A DNA stretch of 37,396 nucleotides from Streptomyces otsuchiensis (GCF_004305975.1 NZ_BHZI01000016.1:1-37396), one strand, 5' to 3'. Shown: positions 7,873 through 16,941, counted from the first letter of the stretch. The notes: generated by a model from the letters alone, not told the origin. A program made the numbers and translations.

Positions 7873-8713
7873 AGGCGGTGCGGCGCCGGAGGGTGGCCGC
7901 GCCGACGGCCAGGACGGCTGCCGCGACGGCGGCGACCACGGCGACGTCGCGCAGGTAGTCCCCCGTCACCTCGGCGTGGGTGACCACCTCGGTCATGCCG
8001 TCGACCGAGTAGGACAGCGGCAGCACGTCGGAGATCGCGCCGAGCACCGGCTGCATCTCGTCGCGCGGGACGAACAGGCCGCACAGCAGGATCTGCGGCA
8101 CGATCACCGCCGGGAAGAACTGCACCGCCTGGAACTCGGTGGCGGCGAAGGCGGACACGAAGAGGCCGAGCGCCATGCCGAGCAGCGCGTTCAGCACCGC
8201 CACCACCAGGAGCAGCCACGGCGAGCCCGCGATGTCGAGGTCGAGCAGCCAGACGGCGGTGGCGGTGGCGATCGACGCCTGGACGGTGGCGAGGCCGCCG
8301 AAGGCGAGGGCGTAGCCGGCGATCAGCTCCCCCTTGCCCAGCGGCATGGTCAGCAACCGCTCCAGGGTCCCGCTGGACCGTTCCCGCAGGGTCGCGATGG
8401 AGGTCACCAGGAACATGGTGATCATGGGGAAGATGCCGAGCAGCGAGGCCCCGACCGTGCTGAAGGCACGCCGGTCGGCGTCGAATACGTAGTAGAGGAG
8501 CACCAGCAGCAGGACCGGCACCGCCAGCAGTTGGGCGACGGTGCGCGGGTCGTGGCTCAGCTGCCGCAGGACGCGCCGGGCGGTGGCGAGCACCGAGGCG
8601 AGGTGACCGGCGCCGCTCGGCGCGGCGCGGCCGGTGTCAGTGCCGACGGTGGTGGCGGTGCCGGGATCGGCACCGGGATCGGCACCGGGATCGGGATCTT
8701 CGGTCCGGGCCAT
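7871..8713 (-). CDS. ABC-2 type transporter, permease subunit
   Basis: A 280-residue membrane protein. A low-complexity acidic/Gly/Pro N terminus (residues 1-35) is followed by about six hydrophobic segments typical of ABC2_membrane exporters, for example [31 protein letters not shown], and a C-terminal [16 protein letters not shown]. The [15 protein letters not shown] segment after the second helix is characteristic of the family. It pairs with the ATPase immediately upstream. The ATG at 8713 has AAGGAGG 7 nt upstream and lies 2 bp after the ATPase stop; a GTG at 8719 would leave only 1 nt to that site, so the ATG is preferred. Substrate unknown; likely a drug or lipid exporter repressed by the nearby TetR protein. 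Confidence 0.9.
   Translation of the reverse strand: MARTEDPDPGADPGADPGTATTVGTDTGRAAPSGAGHLASVLATARRVLRQLSHDPRTVAQLLAVPVLLLVLLYYVFDADRRAFSTVGASLLGIFPMITMFLVTSIATLRERSSGTLERLLTMPLGKGELIAGYALAFGGLATVQASIATATAVWLLDLDIAGSPWLLLVVAVLNALLGMALGLFVSAFAATEFQAVQFFPAVIVPQILLCGLFVPRDEMQPVLGAISDVLPLSYSVDGMTEVVTHAEVTGDYLRDVAVVAAVAAAVLAVGAATLRRRTA
8661..8696. repeat. 12-bp tandem repeat in the permease N terminus
   Basis: CCGGGATCGGCA occurs at 8661 and 8673, with a near copy at 8685. On the minus strand it encodes the repeated D-P-G-A units of the permease's disordered N terminus. Confidence 0.6.
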
Positions 8714-8715
8714 GG

Positions 8716-9486
8716 TCACCCCTCCTTCGGGGCCGCACGGTCGGTGTCGACGAGATGGAGGAAGGCGCTCTCGATGTCCGCGGTGCCGGTGCCCGCGCGC
8801 AGCCCGTCGGGGGTGTCGTCGGCGAGCAGCCGTCCGTCGCGCATCAGCAGCAGCCGCTGGCAGCGGTCGGCCTCGTCCATCACGTGCGAGGAGACGAGCA
8901 GGGTGACGCCCCGTTCGGCGGCGAGGCGATGGAAGAGGTTCCAGAGGTCGCGGCGGAGGACCGGGTCCAGTCCGACCGTCGGTTCGTCCAGCACCAGCAG
9001 TTCCGGGCTGCCGAGCAGCGCGACCGCCAGGGAGGCACGGGAGCGCTGGCCGCCGGAGAGCCTCCCGGTGAGAGTGGCGCCGTACTCGGCCAGGTCCACC
9101 TCGCCCAGCACCCGCTCCACCTCGGCCCCTCGACGGTGACCCCTCACCCCGAGGACAGCGGCGTAGTAGTCGAGGTTCTGGCGGGCAGTCAGGTCCGGGT
9201 AGACCGAGGGCGCCTGCGTGACATAGCCGATGCGCGCGCGGAGCGACGCGCTCCCGGCCGGGAGGCCGAGGACGTCGATACGGCCGGTGACCCTGGCCTG
9301 CGCCCCGACCACGGCGCGCATCAGGGTCGTCTTGCCGCAGCCGGAGGGGCCCAGCAGCCCCGTCACCGTGCCGCGCGCGACAGCGAAGTCCAGCTCGCGC
9401 ACCACTCGGCGCCCACCGCGCACCACTGTCAGCGCGCGGGCCAGCACCGCGGCCTCCGGGGTGGCACCGCCCGGGTTATTCATCAC
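8716..9486 (-). CDS. ABC transporter, ATP-binding subunit
   Basis: A 256-residue ATPase with all expected motifs: Walker [10 protein letters not shown] (about residues 45-53), Q-loop in [13 protein letters not shown], signature LSGGQRSR (about 143-150), Walker [13 protein letters not shown] (about 162-173), and the H-loop [10 protein letters not shown]. This fits the DrrA-like exporter group that partners ABC-2 permeases; the permease follows directly. I place the start at GTG 9486, codon-adjacent to ATG 9483, because the -10 CATTAT ends 7 nt before it, making a leaderless message. There is no ribosome binding site. The start codons lie inside a perfect 22-bp palindrome, so repressor binding would block the promoter. 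Confidence 0.93.
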   Translation of the reverse strand: MMNNPGGATPEAAVLARALTVVRGGRRVVRELDFAVARGTVTGLLGPSGCGKTTLMRAVVGAQARVTGRIDVLGLPAGSASLRARIGYVTQAPSVYPDLTARQNLDYYAAVLGVRGHRRGAEVERVLGEVDLAEYGATLTGRLSGGQRSRASLAVALLGSPELLVLDEPTVGLDPVLRRDLWNLFHRLAAERGVTLLVSSHVMDEADRCQRLLLMRDGRLLADDTPDGLRAGTGTADIESAFLHLVDTDRAAPKEG

Positions 9487-9522
9487 TCGATGAATAATGC
9501 TGCGGCGGGATCGCACCGTCAA
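9476..9522 (-). promoter_or_regulatory. ABC exporter promoter with perfect 22-bp operator
   Basis: On the minus strand, -35 TTGACG (9517-9522) is spaced 17 bp from -10 CATTAT (9494-9499). A perfect palindrome at 9476-9497 (arms TTATTCATC and GATGAATAA around ACTC) overlaps the -10, the transcription start and the start codons. This is a strong repressor site. The natural candidate is the TetR protein encoded at 10413. Sequence elements are seen; the regulator assignment is inferred. Confidence 0.7.
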
Positions 9523-9566
9523 GCCCTGCGCCGGGTGGCGTCCACGGGGGCGCGCACGGCACCGTC

Positions 9567-9572
9567 TACGCT
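9567..9572 (+). promoter_or_regulatory. -10 element of the isomerase gene
   Basis: TACGCT lies 7 nt before the GTG at 9580, consistent with a leaderless transcript. No clear -35 is seen. Confidence 0.4.
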
Positions 9573-9579
9573 GGTGCGC

Positions 9580-10416
9580 GTGGTGCCACAGCCCGAGTTC
9601 CCGGCGGCGAAGGTCGGCCTGTCGACGGCCTCCGTCTATCCGGAGAACACCGCCTCCGCCTTCGAGACAGCCGCACGGCTGGGCTACGACGGCGTCGAGG
9701 TGATGGTCTGGACGGATCCGGTCAGCCAGGACGTCGACGCCCTGCGGCGGCTCTCCGACACCCACGGGGTACCGGTCCTCGCCGTGCACGCGCCCTGTCT
9801 GCTGATCACCCAGCGGGTGTGGTCCACCGACCCCTGGCTGAAGCTGCGGCGCGCCCGCGCGGCGGCCGAGCAGCTCGGCGCGGACACGGTCGTCGTCCAC
9901 CCGCCCTTCCGCTGGCAGCGCGCCTACGCCCGGGAGTTCGTCACCGGAGTCCGCCGGCTGGCGGACGACACCGACGTGCGGATCGCCGTGGAGAACATGT
10001 ACCCCTGGCGCTACCGGGGCCGCGAGATGCTCGCCTACTCCCCCGACTGGGACCCGACCCGCGAGGAGTACCGGCACTTCACGCTCGACCTCTCGCACAC
10101 CGCGACCGCACGCGTCGACACCCTCGCCATGGCGGACCGGATGGGCGACCGGCTCGCCCACGTCCACATCGCCGACGGCACCGGCACCGCCAAGGACGAG
10201 CACCTGGTGCCGGGGCGCGGCAGTCAGCCCTGCGGCGAACTGCTGGAAGGGCTGGCCGCGCGCGGATACCGGGGGCATGTGGTGGTGGAGGTCAACACAC
10301 GGCGGGCGATGTCCGCGGCCGAGCGGGAGGGAGACCTGGCGGAGGCCCTGGCCTTCACCCGGCTGCACCTGGCCGCCCCGACGACTCCCCGCACAACGCC
10401 CCGGACCGGCCGTTGA
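9580..10416 (+). CDS. Sugar phosphate isomerase/epimerase (AP endonuclease 2-like TIM barrel)
   Basis: A 278-residue TIM-barrel protein of the xylose-isomerase-like/AP endonuclease family 2 group. Likely metal-binding residues sit in the expected strands: H in AVHAP (near residue 70), H in VVHPPF (near 107), E in VENMYP (near 138), D and H in LDLSHT (near 170), H in HVHIAD (near 195), and E in VVEVN (near 237). The family isomerises sugars or sugar phosphates or, in the Nfo branch, nicks abasic DNA; the short loops and lack of Nfo signatures favour a sugar-type enzyme, substrate unknown. GTG 9580 is preferred over GTG 9574 because of the -10 box 7 nt upstream. Its stop overlaps the start of the TetR gene. 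Confidence 0.85.
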   Translation: MVPQPEFPAAKVGLSTASVYPENTASAFETAARLGYDGVEVMVWTDPVSQDVDALRRLSDTHGVPVLAVHAPCLLITQRVWSTDPWLKLRRARAAAEQLGADTVVVHPPFRWQRAYAREFVTGVRRLADDTDVRIAVENMYPWRYRGREMLAYSPDWDPTREEYRHFTLDLSHTATARVDTLAMADRMGDRLAHVHIADGTGTAKDEHLVPGRGSQPCGELLEGLAARGYRGHVVVEVNTRRAMSAAEREGDLAEALAFTRLHLAAPTTPRTTPRTGR

Positions 10417-11150
10417 CCGCCACGACGGACGGGTCAGAGACGTCCGGCGGGGCCGGCGGCGAACGGGACGGCAGCACGAGCGGCGCCTCCGCCGCGCGGG
10501 CCACGACGGGACGGCGCCGAGGCCGCCCGGCCCGCGGCCACCACCGGGACGGCACCGGAACAGCGACCCACGGCGCCGCCCCGGCACCCGACACCCGGCA
10601 GCAGATCCTGACCGCCGCCCGTGACGCCTTCGCCGAGCTGGGCTACGACCGCACGACCGTGCGCGGCATCGCACGCGGCGCGGCGGTGGACCCCGCGCTG
10701 GTCCACCACTACTTCGGGACCAAGGAGCAGGTGTTCGCGGCGGCCGTGGCGGACGCCGTCGCCCCGGCGGTCGCGGCCGTCGGCGCGCTGCCCACGCACG
10801 GCGACCCCCGGGAGATCGGGGCCGCGTTCGTCGGTTCCTTCGTCGGCGTCTGGGAGGACCCGCGGACCCGGGATCCGCTGGTGGCCATGGCCCGTTCGGC
10901 GCTGACCAACGACACCGCCGCCGCGGTGGTGCGCGGGTTCGTCTCCGACCAGCTGATCTCCCGGCTCGCGGGACGGCTGGAGGGCCCCGACGCCGCGCTG
11001 CGGGTACAGCTCGCCGCCTCCCAACTGGTGGGGGCGGCGCTCCTGCGGTACGTGCTGGGCGTCGAGCCGCTGGCGTCCGCGCCGGCTGAAGAGGTCGTAC
11101 GCCGGCTGACGCCGCCGGTACAGAGCCTCCTCGCCGGGCCGACGGCTTAG
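10413..11150 (+). CDS. TetR-family transcriptional regulator
   Basis: A 245-residue protein. The first 53 residues are low-complexity and rich in Gly, Ser, Thr and Arg (including [12 protein letters not shown], which could contact DNA). The TetR domain follows at about 55-105: [41 protein letters not shown]. The rest is a helical ligand-binding domain. The start is a TTG at 10413 that shares TTGA with the stop of the isomerase gene; no ATG or GTG occurs before the TetR domain, so TTG and translational coupling are the best explanation. It probably represses the exporter pair through the palindrome at 9476-9497 and is co-transcribed with the isomerase. Confidence 0.85.
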   Translation: MTATTDGSETSGGAGGERDGSTSGASAARATTGRRRGRPARGHHRDGTGTATHGAAPAPDTRQQILTAARDAFAELGYDRTTVRGIARGAAVDPALVHHYFGTKEQVFAAAVADAVAPAVAAVGALPTHGDPREIGAAFVGSFVGVWEDPRTRDPLVAMARSALTNDTAAAVVRGFVSDQLISRLAGRLEGPDAALRVQLAASQLVGAALLRYVLGVEPLASAPAEEVVRRLTPPVQSLLAGPTA

Positions 11151-11184
11151 CGGAGCGGCCGGCCCGGCCCCGCCGAGCCCCGCC

Positions 11185-12843
11185 TCAGTGGGCGCGGTTG
11201 GCTCCCGGCTCGGGCTCCGACGGCTCCGGATCGCTGGGGTCCGGATCGGGCTCGGGCTCCGACGGCTCCGGGTCGGGCTCCGACGGCTCGGGTTCGCTGG
11301 GCTCCGGATCGCCGGGGCCCGGGCCGGGACTGACCGGGCCGTGCCCCTCGATGGTGACGACCGCGCCCGAGGGCGCGACCGTGACCCGCCCCTGCCAGGC
11401 GCCCGACGGCTCCCGGTCGCGGTCCACCCACACCAGCAGCGTCACCCGCTCCCCCGGCTTCAGGGTGCCCGAACTCTGGCTCAGCCGGAGCCACCCGGCG
11501 TCCGTCGACACCCGCCAGTCGACGGGGGAGCCGCCCGAGGCGGTCAGGGTGATCCTGGTTCCGGACGAGGTCGCCACCGCCTCGACGGTGATGCGGCCCG
11601 GCCCGGCCGAGGAGTCGTCCGAGGGCGAGGGCGAGGAGGCGCCGTCGGCGTCGTCCCCGTCCGGGCCGTCCTGCTCGTCGGGGTCGTCCCCGTCGCGGCC
11701 GGACTCGGGCCGGGGGCCGGAGCCGCCGCCGGGCTGCTCGTGCTCCGCCCGGCCGGGGTCGCCCGCGCGGCCGGCGTTCTCGTAGGGGTACTCGTACTCC
11801 TCCCCCGACCGGTCGTCGTCGGTCGCGGCGGGCGCGGCGCCGGAGGACTCGCCGGTCACCGGCGCGCCGCGGTAGGCGGCCCAGAGCGCCAGCGCGGGCG
11901 CGGCCAGCACGGTGGCGACCACCGTCGTGGTCACGGCCCGGCTGCGCAGCTTCTCGCGGCGCGCGGCGCGGTCGCGCTCGTCCAGCGGGAACCCCGCCCG
12001 GTCGACCTTCGGCGCGTGCTGCGCCCGGGCTCGCGCGGACGCCACCCTCGCGGCGTGCACCGCCTGGCGCGGCGCGGGCAGCACCGCCAGCCGTTCGGCC
12101 CCGGCGGGGGCCGTCCCCGGCCAGCCCGTTCCCGCCATCGCCCGCTGCGCGCTGCGCCGGCACACCGGGCACTCGTCGACGTGACGCACCAGTTCCCGGC
12201 GCAGCCCGGGGGCCATCAGCAGCCGGTCCTGTCCGGCGAGGACCCTGACCACCGGGCAGCCGCCGGCCTCGACCGCCGCCAGCGCGCCGCGGGCGCGCTC
12301 CACCTCACAGGCACCGCTGGTCAGCAGGGTGCGGGCCTGATCCGCGGGGACGCGCAGCACCCGGCCGACCTCGGCCGGGGCGAGCTGGTGCCGGACCGCC
12401 AGCTCCAGCGCCTCCCGCTGCTCGGGAACGGTTCCGGCCGCCTCCGGCCAGGCGAGGGCGGCCAGCTCACGGCGGCGCTCCTCGGCGTCCTCGCCCGCGA
12501 CCCGGGGGACGACCGGAGTGTGCCCGTCGCGTTCGCGCTGGACGGCGAGCCGTCGCAGGCAGCTCCAGCGCGCCAGGGCGTACAGCCAGGCGCGGTGCAG
12601 GTCGGGGTCGGCCGGGCGGCGGCCGTGGCCGTGCAGGCGCTCGGCGACCGCGAGGGCCTCACCGAGCGCGGCGATGGCGGAGTCGTGCTCGCACATCACG
12701 GACAGGCAGTAGGTGAACAGCCCGTCGAGATAGGCGTCGTCGTAGGCGGCCGCTCCCGGACGCCGCCGGTGGTCGGGGGTCGGACCACGGCGCGCGCGGG
12801 AGCGGGAGGCGTGCCGGGTGCGCTCGCGGCTGGTGGACATCAC
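11185..12843 (-). CDS. ECF sigma-like / zinc-finger anti-sigma / BACON-domain membrane fusion
   Basis: A 552-residue protein with an unusual order of parts. Residues about 31-105 resemble ECF sigma region 2 (YLDGLFTYCLSVMCEHDSA ... HRAWLYALARWSCLRRLA). Residues 130-195 resemble region 4 (PEQREALELAVRHQLAPAEV ... ARTLLTSGACEVERARG). Residues about 221-231 contain an anti-sigma-like zinc-finger motif HVDECPVC. One membrane helix follows at about 303-322, an acidic linker, a BACON/Ig-like domain at about 430-490 (DWRVSTDAGWLRLSQSSGTLKPGE), and a repeated Pro-Glu-Ser-Asp tail. The topology implies a cytoplasmic sigma-like half tethered to an external sensing half. GTG 12843 lies 7 nt after a TAGCGT -10 box; ATG 12840 is the alternative. 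Function inferred from domain pattern; sigma activity is unproven. Confidence 0.8.
   Translation of the reverse strand: MMSTSRERTRHASRSRARRGPTPDHRRRPGAAAYDDAYLDGLFTYCLSVMCEHDSAIAALGEALAVAERLHGHGRRPADPDLHRAWLYALARWSCLRRLAVQRERDGHTPVVPRVAGEDAEERRRELAALAWPEAAGTVPEQREALELAVRHQLAPAEVGRVLRVPADQARTLLTSGACEVERARGALAAVEAGGCPVVRVLAGQDRLLMAPGLRRELVRHVDECPVCRRSAQRAMAGTGWPGTAPAGAERLAVLPAPRQAVHAARVASARARAQHAPKVDRAGFPLDERDRAARREKLRSRAVTTTVVATVLAAPALALWAAYRGAPVTGESSGAAPAATDDDRSGEEYEYPYENAGRAGDPGRAEHEQPGGGSGPRPESGRDGDDPDEQDGPDGDDADGASSPSPSDDSSAGPGRITVEAVATSSGTRITLTASGGSPVDWRVSTDAGWLRLSQSSGTLKPGERVTLLVWVDRDREPSGAWQGRVTVAPSGAVVTIEGHGPVSPGPGPGDPEPSEPEPSEPDPEPSEPEPDPDPSDPEPSEPEPGANRAH
11207..11320. repeat. Low-complexity repeats encoding the PEPSEP tail
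   Basis: GGCTCCGACGGCTCCGG-like units with GGATCGGG and GGGCTCGGG variants recur across this stretch and encode alternating Pro-Glu/Ser-Glu/Asp-Pro residues at the C terminus of the BACON protein. Such repeats are prone to length change. Confidence 0.6.
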
Positions 12844-13154
12844 TCCTGCGACGCTAGGCCCAGCATGACCGCCCGCTATCACGGACGGCACGAGATTCCC
12901 CCCAACGGGTGACCATCTGTTGCCGTTTCGACACACAGGGGTGAACACCGGTTCCCCTCACGCGGCCCGGTGCGACTCCTGAGCCCCCCGGAATCACCGT
13001 GGCATCGTGCGCCCCGGGCGCGTTCCGGTGCCGCCGCGCGCGAGTGGCGTACGCGAGGACCGTCCGGGAGCGCGGGACCGGCCGGGGCCACGCCGGGGTC
13101 GGCCGGGGCCACGCCGGGGTCGGCGCTGTCCGTGGCCACCGATACGGTCTGCCC
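12844..13154. other. Divergent intergenic region with a 21-bp tandem duplication
   Basis: This 311-bp gap lies between the BACON gene and radA. It holds a -10 box for each side: minus TAGCGT at 12851-12856 and plus TACGGT at 13143-13148. Two perfect tandem copies of a 21-bp GC-rich unit occupy 13080-13100 and 13101-13121, just upstream of the radA promoter. No RNA gene or credible small ORF was seen. Confidence 0.55.
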
Positions 13155-14588
13155 ATGGCTCGTAAAGCGGATCGGCCCTCCTATCGGTGCGGTGAATGCG
13201 GCTGGACGACGGTCAAGTGGCTGGGGCGCTGCTCCGAGTGCCAGGCGTGGGGCACCCTGGACGAGGTCGGCGGCACGGCGGCGGTGCGCACCACGGCCGC
13301 CGGGCGGGTCGCCACCCCGGCGCTGCCGATCGGGCAGGTCGACGGCCATCACGCGACCGCCCGTTCGACCGGTGTGCCGGAGCTGGACCGCGTGCTCGGC
13401 GGGGGCCTGGTGCCGGGCGCGGTGGTGCTGCTCGCCGGGGAACCGGGCGTCGGCAAGTCCACGCTGCTGCTCGATGTCGCGGCCAAGGCCGCCTCCAGCG
13501 ACCGGCCCACGCTCTACGTCACCGGCGAGGAGTCGGCGGGGCAGGTGCGGCTGCGCGCCGACCGTATCGGCGCGATCGACGACCACCTCTACCTGGCCGC
13601 CGAGACCGACCTCTCCGCCGTGCTGGGCCAACTCGACGTGGTCAAGCCCGGGTTGCTGGTGATGGACTCCGTGCAGACCGTCGCCTCGCCCGAGATCGAC
13701 GGCGCGCCCGGCGGCGTCGCCCAGGTCCGGGAGGTGGCCGCCGCCCTGATCCGCGCCTCCAAGGAGCGCGGCATGTCCACGCTGCTCGTCGGCCATGTCA
13801 CCAAGGACGGCGCCATCGCGGGCCCCCGGCTGCTGGAGCATCTCGTCGACGTCGTGCTGCACTTCGAGGGCGACCGCCACAACCGGCTGCGGCTGGTCCG
13901 CGGCGTGAAGAACCGGTACGGCGCGACCGACGAGGTCGGCTGCTTCGAGCTGCACGACGCCGGCATCACCTCGCTCGCCGACCCGTCGGGGCTGTTCCTG
14001 ACCCGCCGGGCCGAGCCGGTCCCCGGCACCTGCCTCACCGTCGCGCTGGAGGGCCGCCGCCCGCTGGTCGCGGAGGTGCAGTCGCTGACGGTGGACAGCC
14101 AGATCCCCTCGCCGCGCCGCACCACCTCCGGCCTGGAGACCTCCCGGGTGTCGATGATGCTGGCCGTGCTGGAGCAGCGCGGCAAGATCTCCGCCCTGGG
14201 CAAGAACGACATCTACACCGCGACCGTCGGCGGGGTGCGGCTCACGGAGCCCGCCGCCGACCTCGCGGTGGCGCTCGCCCTGGCCAGCGCAGCCAGCGAC
14301 ACCCCGCTGCCGAAGAACCTGGTCGCCGTCGGCGAGGTGGGCCTCGCCGGGGAGGTCCGAAGGGTGACGGGCGTGCAGCGGCGGCTGGCGGAGGCCCATC
14401 GGCTGGGCTTCACCCACGCCCTGGCACCGGCCGACTCCGGCGAGAAACCGCCGGGTATGCGGGTGCTGGAGGTGGCCGACATCGGCGAGGCGCTGCGGGT
14501 GCTGCCGGCCGGCCGCGGAGCCGCCCGGGCGGCGCGCACCCCGGCCGCACGCCGGGAGACCGGGCAGGGCGAGGATTCACGCCGGTAG
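13155..14588 (+). CDS. radA: DNA repair protein RadA
   Basis: A 477-residue RadA/Sms, the RecA-related ATPase that drives branch migration during recombinational repair. Visible parts: an N-terminal zinc finger with C12, C15, C26 and C29; Walker A AGEPGVGKST at about 94-103; a RecA-like core with LLVMDSVQT; the RadA-specific KNRYG motif at about 252-256; and a C-terminal Lon-like domain (VGEVGLAGEVRRV). The length is normal. ATG 13155 follows a -10-like TACGGT by 6 nt with no ribosome binding site, so the message is probably leaderless. disA follows 38 bp downstream; the radA-disA pairing is widespread in Gram-positives and ties repair to c-di-AMP signalling. Confidence 0.97.
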   Translation: MARKADRPSYRCGECGWTTVKWLGRCSECQAWGTLDEVGGTAAVRTTAAGRVATPALPIGQVDGHHATARSTGVPELDRVLGGGLVPGAVVLLAGEPGVGKSTLLLDVAAKAASSDRPTLYVTGEESAGQVRLRADRIGAIDDHLYLAAETDLSAVLGQLDVVKPGLLVMDSVQTVASPEIDGAPGGVAQVREVAAALIRASKERGMSTLLVGHVTKDGAIAGPRLLEHLVDVVLHFEGDRHNRLRLVRGVKNRYGATDEVGCFELHDAGITSLADPSGLFLTRRAEPVPGTCLTVALEGRRPLVAEVQSLTVDSQIPSPRRTTSGLETSRVSMMLAVLEQRGKISALGKNDIYTATVGGVRLTEPAADLAVALALASAASDTPLPKNLVAVGEVGLAGEVRRVTGVQRRLAEAHRLGFTHALAPADSGEKPPGMRVLEVADIGEALRVLPAGRGAARAARTPAARRETGQGEDSRR

Positions 14589-14626
14589 ACTCATGCCGCA
14601 CCGAACGAGATGACCCGGAGGAGTGC

Positions 14627-15739
14627 ATGGCAGCCAGTGACCGGCCGGCAGGACCGGTGCGATCCGGAGCGGAGGGGCTGCTGCGCGCGTCCCTGAGCGC
14701 CATCGCCCCCGGCACCCAGCTGCGCGACGGCCTGGAGCGTGTCCTCCGGGGCAACACCGGGGGGCTGATCCTGCTCGGTTTCGACAGCACCGTCGAGACG
14801 CTGTGCTCCGGCGGCTTCGTCCTGGACGTGGAGTTCACCGCGACCCGCCTGCGCGAGCTGTGCAAGCTCGACGGGGCGGTGGTGATCGACCCGGTCACGG
14901 CGAAGATCGTGCGCGCCGGCGTCCAGCTGGTGCCCGACTCCTCCATTCCGACGGAGGAGACCGGCACCCGGCACCGCACGGCGCAGCGGGTCTCCATCCA
15001 GACCGGCTTCCCCGTGGTCTCCGTGAGCCAGTCGATGCGGCTGATCGCCCTCTACGTCGACGGCCAGCGCCGCGTGCTGGAGGACTCCGGGGCGATCCTG
15101 TCCCGCGCCAACCAGGCGCTGGCGACCCTGGAGCGGTACAAGCTGCGGCTCGACGAGGTCGCCGGCACCCTCTCCGCGCTGGAGATCGAGGACCTGGTCA
15201 CCGTCCGGGACGTCGCGGCGGTGGCGCAGCGGCTGGAGATGGTCCGCCGGATCGCGACCGAGATCGCCGAGTACGTGCTGGAGCTGGGCACCGACGGGCG
15301 GCTTCTCTCCCTGCAGCTGGACGAGCTGATCGCCGGCGTCGAGCCGGAGCGGCAGCTGATCGTGCGGGACTACCTGCCGGAGACCGGGGGGAAACGGTCC
15401 CGCAAGGTCTCCGCCGCCCTCGCCGACCTCGACGCCCTCACCCACCCCGGCCTGCTGGAGCTGGCCATGGTGGCGAAGGCCATGGGGTACAGCTCCTCGC
15501 CGGAGACGCTGGACAGCGCGGTCTCCCCGCGGGGCTTCCGTCTGCTGGCGAAGGTCCCGCGGCTGCCGGGGACCGTCATCGACCGGCTGGTGGACCACTT
15601 CGGCGGTCTGCAGAAGCTGCTCGCCGCCAGTGTGGACGACCTCCAGGCGGTGGACGGCGTCGGCGAGACCCGTGCGCGGTCCGTGCGTGAGGGCCTCTCC
15701 CGGCTCGCGGAGTCCTCGATCCTGGAGCGCTACGTCTGA
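14627..15739 (+). CDS. disA: DNA integrity scanning diadenylate cyclase DisA
   Basis: A 370-residue DisA, which makes c-di-AMP from two ATP and slows when it meets branched DNA. The diadenylate cyclase (DAC) domain carries the catalytic DGA motif at 82-84 and RHRT at 115-118. A helical linker follows from about 150, and the C-terminal helix-hairpin-helix DNA-binding domain contains GTVIDRLVDHFGGLQKLL and DGVGETRAR. The start is ATG 14627 with GGAGGAG 3 nt upstream of the codon. A -10-like TAGACT at 14586-14591 overlaps the radA stop codon, so disA may have its own promoter in addition to radA read-through. The C-terminal sequence SSILERYV is typical of the family. Confidence 0.97.
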   Translation: MAASDRPAGPVRSGAEGLLRASLSAIAPGTQLRDGLERVLRGNTGGLILLGFDSTVETLCSGGFVLDVEFTATRLRELCKLDGAVVIDPVTAKIVRAGVQLVPDSSIPTEETGTRHRTAQRVSIQTGFPVVSVSQSMRLIALYVDGQRRVLEDSGAILSRANQALATLERYKLRLDEVAGTLSALEIEDLVTVRDVAAVAQRLEMVRRIATEIAEYVLELGTDGRLLSLQLDELIAGVEPERQLIVRDYLPETGGKRSRKVSAALADLDALTHPGLLELAMVAKAMGYSSSPETLDSAVSPRGFRLLAKVPRLPGTVIDRLVDHFGGLQKLLAASVDDLQAVDGVGETRARSVREGLSRLAESSILERYV

Positions 15740-15815
15740 CGGCGACGCCGGACCGGGCCGGACCGGACCGGGCCGGGCCGGGCCGCTTCTGACGGCGGGC
15801 GCCGGGCCGGACGCG

Positions 15816-16685
15816 TCAGTCCTCGTCCATCCGGAACGTCGTCTGGATGACGGCGAAGCCGTCGAGGTCGGCCTCGGCGAGATAGGTGCCGGTCGGCGCG
15901 GTGGGCCCGCTCGGCCCGTCGCAGGCGTCGCGGCTGGAGTACCTGCCGTCCCACTCCACGACGTGGCTCGCGCTGCCGCCCGCGGGGACCTCACGCAGCA
16001 GGGACGCGGCGCCCGCCGGGCAGTGGGCCGACGTCCACACCCGGTCGCCCTCGGTGGTCAGCCGCAGGCCGAGGGACTCGTGGCCGACATCGGTCTTGCA
16101 CGGGTCGGCGGTCTCGTTCCTGACGGTGAGACGGATGGTGGGCCGCTCGCCGGGCGCGTAGGAGTTCTGGTCGCTGCGCAGTGACGCGGTCACGCCGTCC
16201 GACCCGGCGCAGTCGGGCAGGGCCGCGACCCGCGAGCCGCCCGAACCGGCCCCGTCGGAGCCGCCGTTGGCGCCGTCGGTGTCCTCGCCGGTGTCGTCGG
16301 ACGCGTCGCCGTCGCTTCCCTCGCTGCCTTCGCCGTCCTCGCCGTCCGCACCGCCGCCGGCGCCGCTGCCGTCGTCGCCGGTGTCCCCGTCCGCGTCACC
16401 GTCCCCGTCCGCGTCGTCCTCGTCGCCGGAGCCGCCGTTGTCGCCCTGGCCACCGGGACGCTGGTCGATGTGGGACTCGGTGTCGGTGGCGCCCGGCGTG
16501 ATGGACGGCGCGGGACCGCCTCCGGCGCCGTCGTCCTGACTGCTGGACGCCGGTCCGGACCCGAACCCCCTGATCGCGGCCAAGGTCAGCGCACCCAGCA
16601 GGACCACCACGAGCAGCACGACGGCCCTCCGCCGCCAGTAGATCGAGGAGGGGAGCGGGCCGATTGGACTGCGCAGAGATCCCAC
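15816..16685 (-). CDS. Membrane-anchored surface protein with acidic linker
   Basis: About 289 residues. A short cytoplasmic N terminus precedes one membrane anchor (RAVVLLVVVLLGALTLAAI, about residues 20-38). A long Asp/Gly/Ser/Glu-rich linker of about 120 residues follows, then a compact C-terminal domain of about 130 residues. That domain has four to five cysteines (LPDCAGSDG, ADPCKTD, SAHCPAG, SRDACDG), likely disulfide-bonded outside the cell, and an Ig-like pattern (YAPGERPTIRLTVRNETADPC). I do not recognise a named family. It converges with disA and is divergent from mutY. GTG 16685 lies exactly 6 nt after the -10 hexamer TAGAGT, so the transcript is probably leaderless; a TTG at 16691 is the alternative start. 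Confidence 0.75.
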   Translation of the reverse strand: MGSLRSPIGPLPSSIYWRRRAVVLLVVVLLGALTLAAIRGFGSGPASSSQDDGAGGGPAPSITPGATDTESHIDQRPGGQGDNGGSGDEDDADGDGDADGDTGDDGSGAGGGADGEDGEGSEGSDGDASDDTGEDTDGANGGSDGAGSGGSRVAALPDCAGSDGVTASLRSDQNSYAPGERPTIRLTVRNETADPCKTDVGHESLGLRLTTEGDRVWTSAHCPAGAASLLREVPAGGSASHVVEWDGRYSSRDACDGPSGPTAPTGTYLAEADLDGFAVIQTTFRMDED

Positions 16686-16941
16686 GCGCAAACTCTACGA
16701 CGCCCGGCCGTAGTTCGAACGGCCGCCCACCGCGCGCCGCTTGCCGCGCGCCAGGCACGGAAGCGCGGCCGTGACCTCGGCCGTGCCGCGTCCGCCGCCG
16801 TGCCCCGGACCGCCCCGTCGCACGCCCCTGGAGCACGACACGCCCGGGACGCGCGGGGGCACCACTTTCGTGGGCCGTCGGGCGCCTTCCGGCGCGGGCC
16901 GTTCCGCCCGGCGGTCCGGACGTGCCAGGATCGGGGGTGCC

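Noticed and set aside
13196-14600. Overlapping plus-strand frame across radA that joins disA in frame
   Set aside because: It is the +2 shadow of radA that happens to run into the disA frame; no fusion protein is supported, since disA has its own ATG and binding site.
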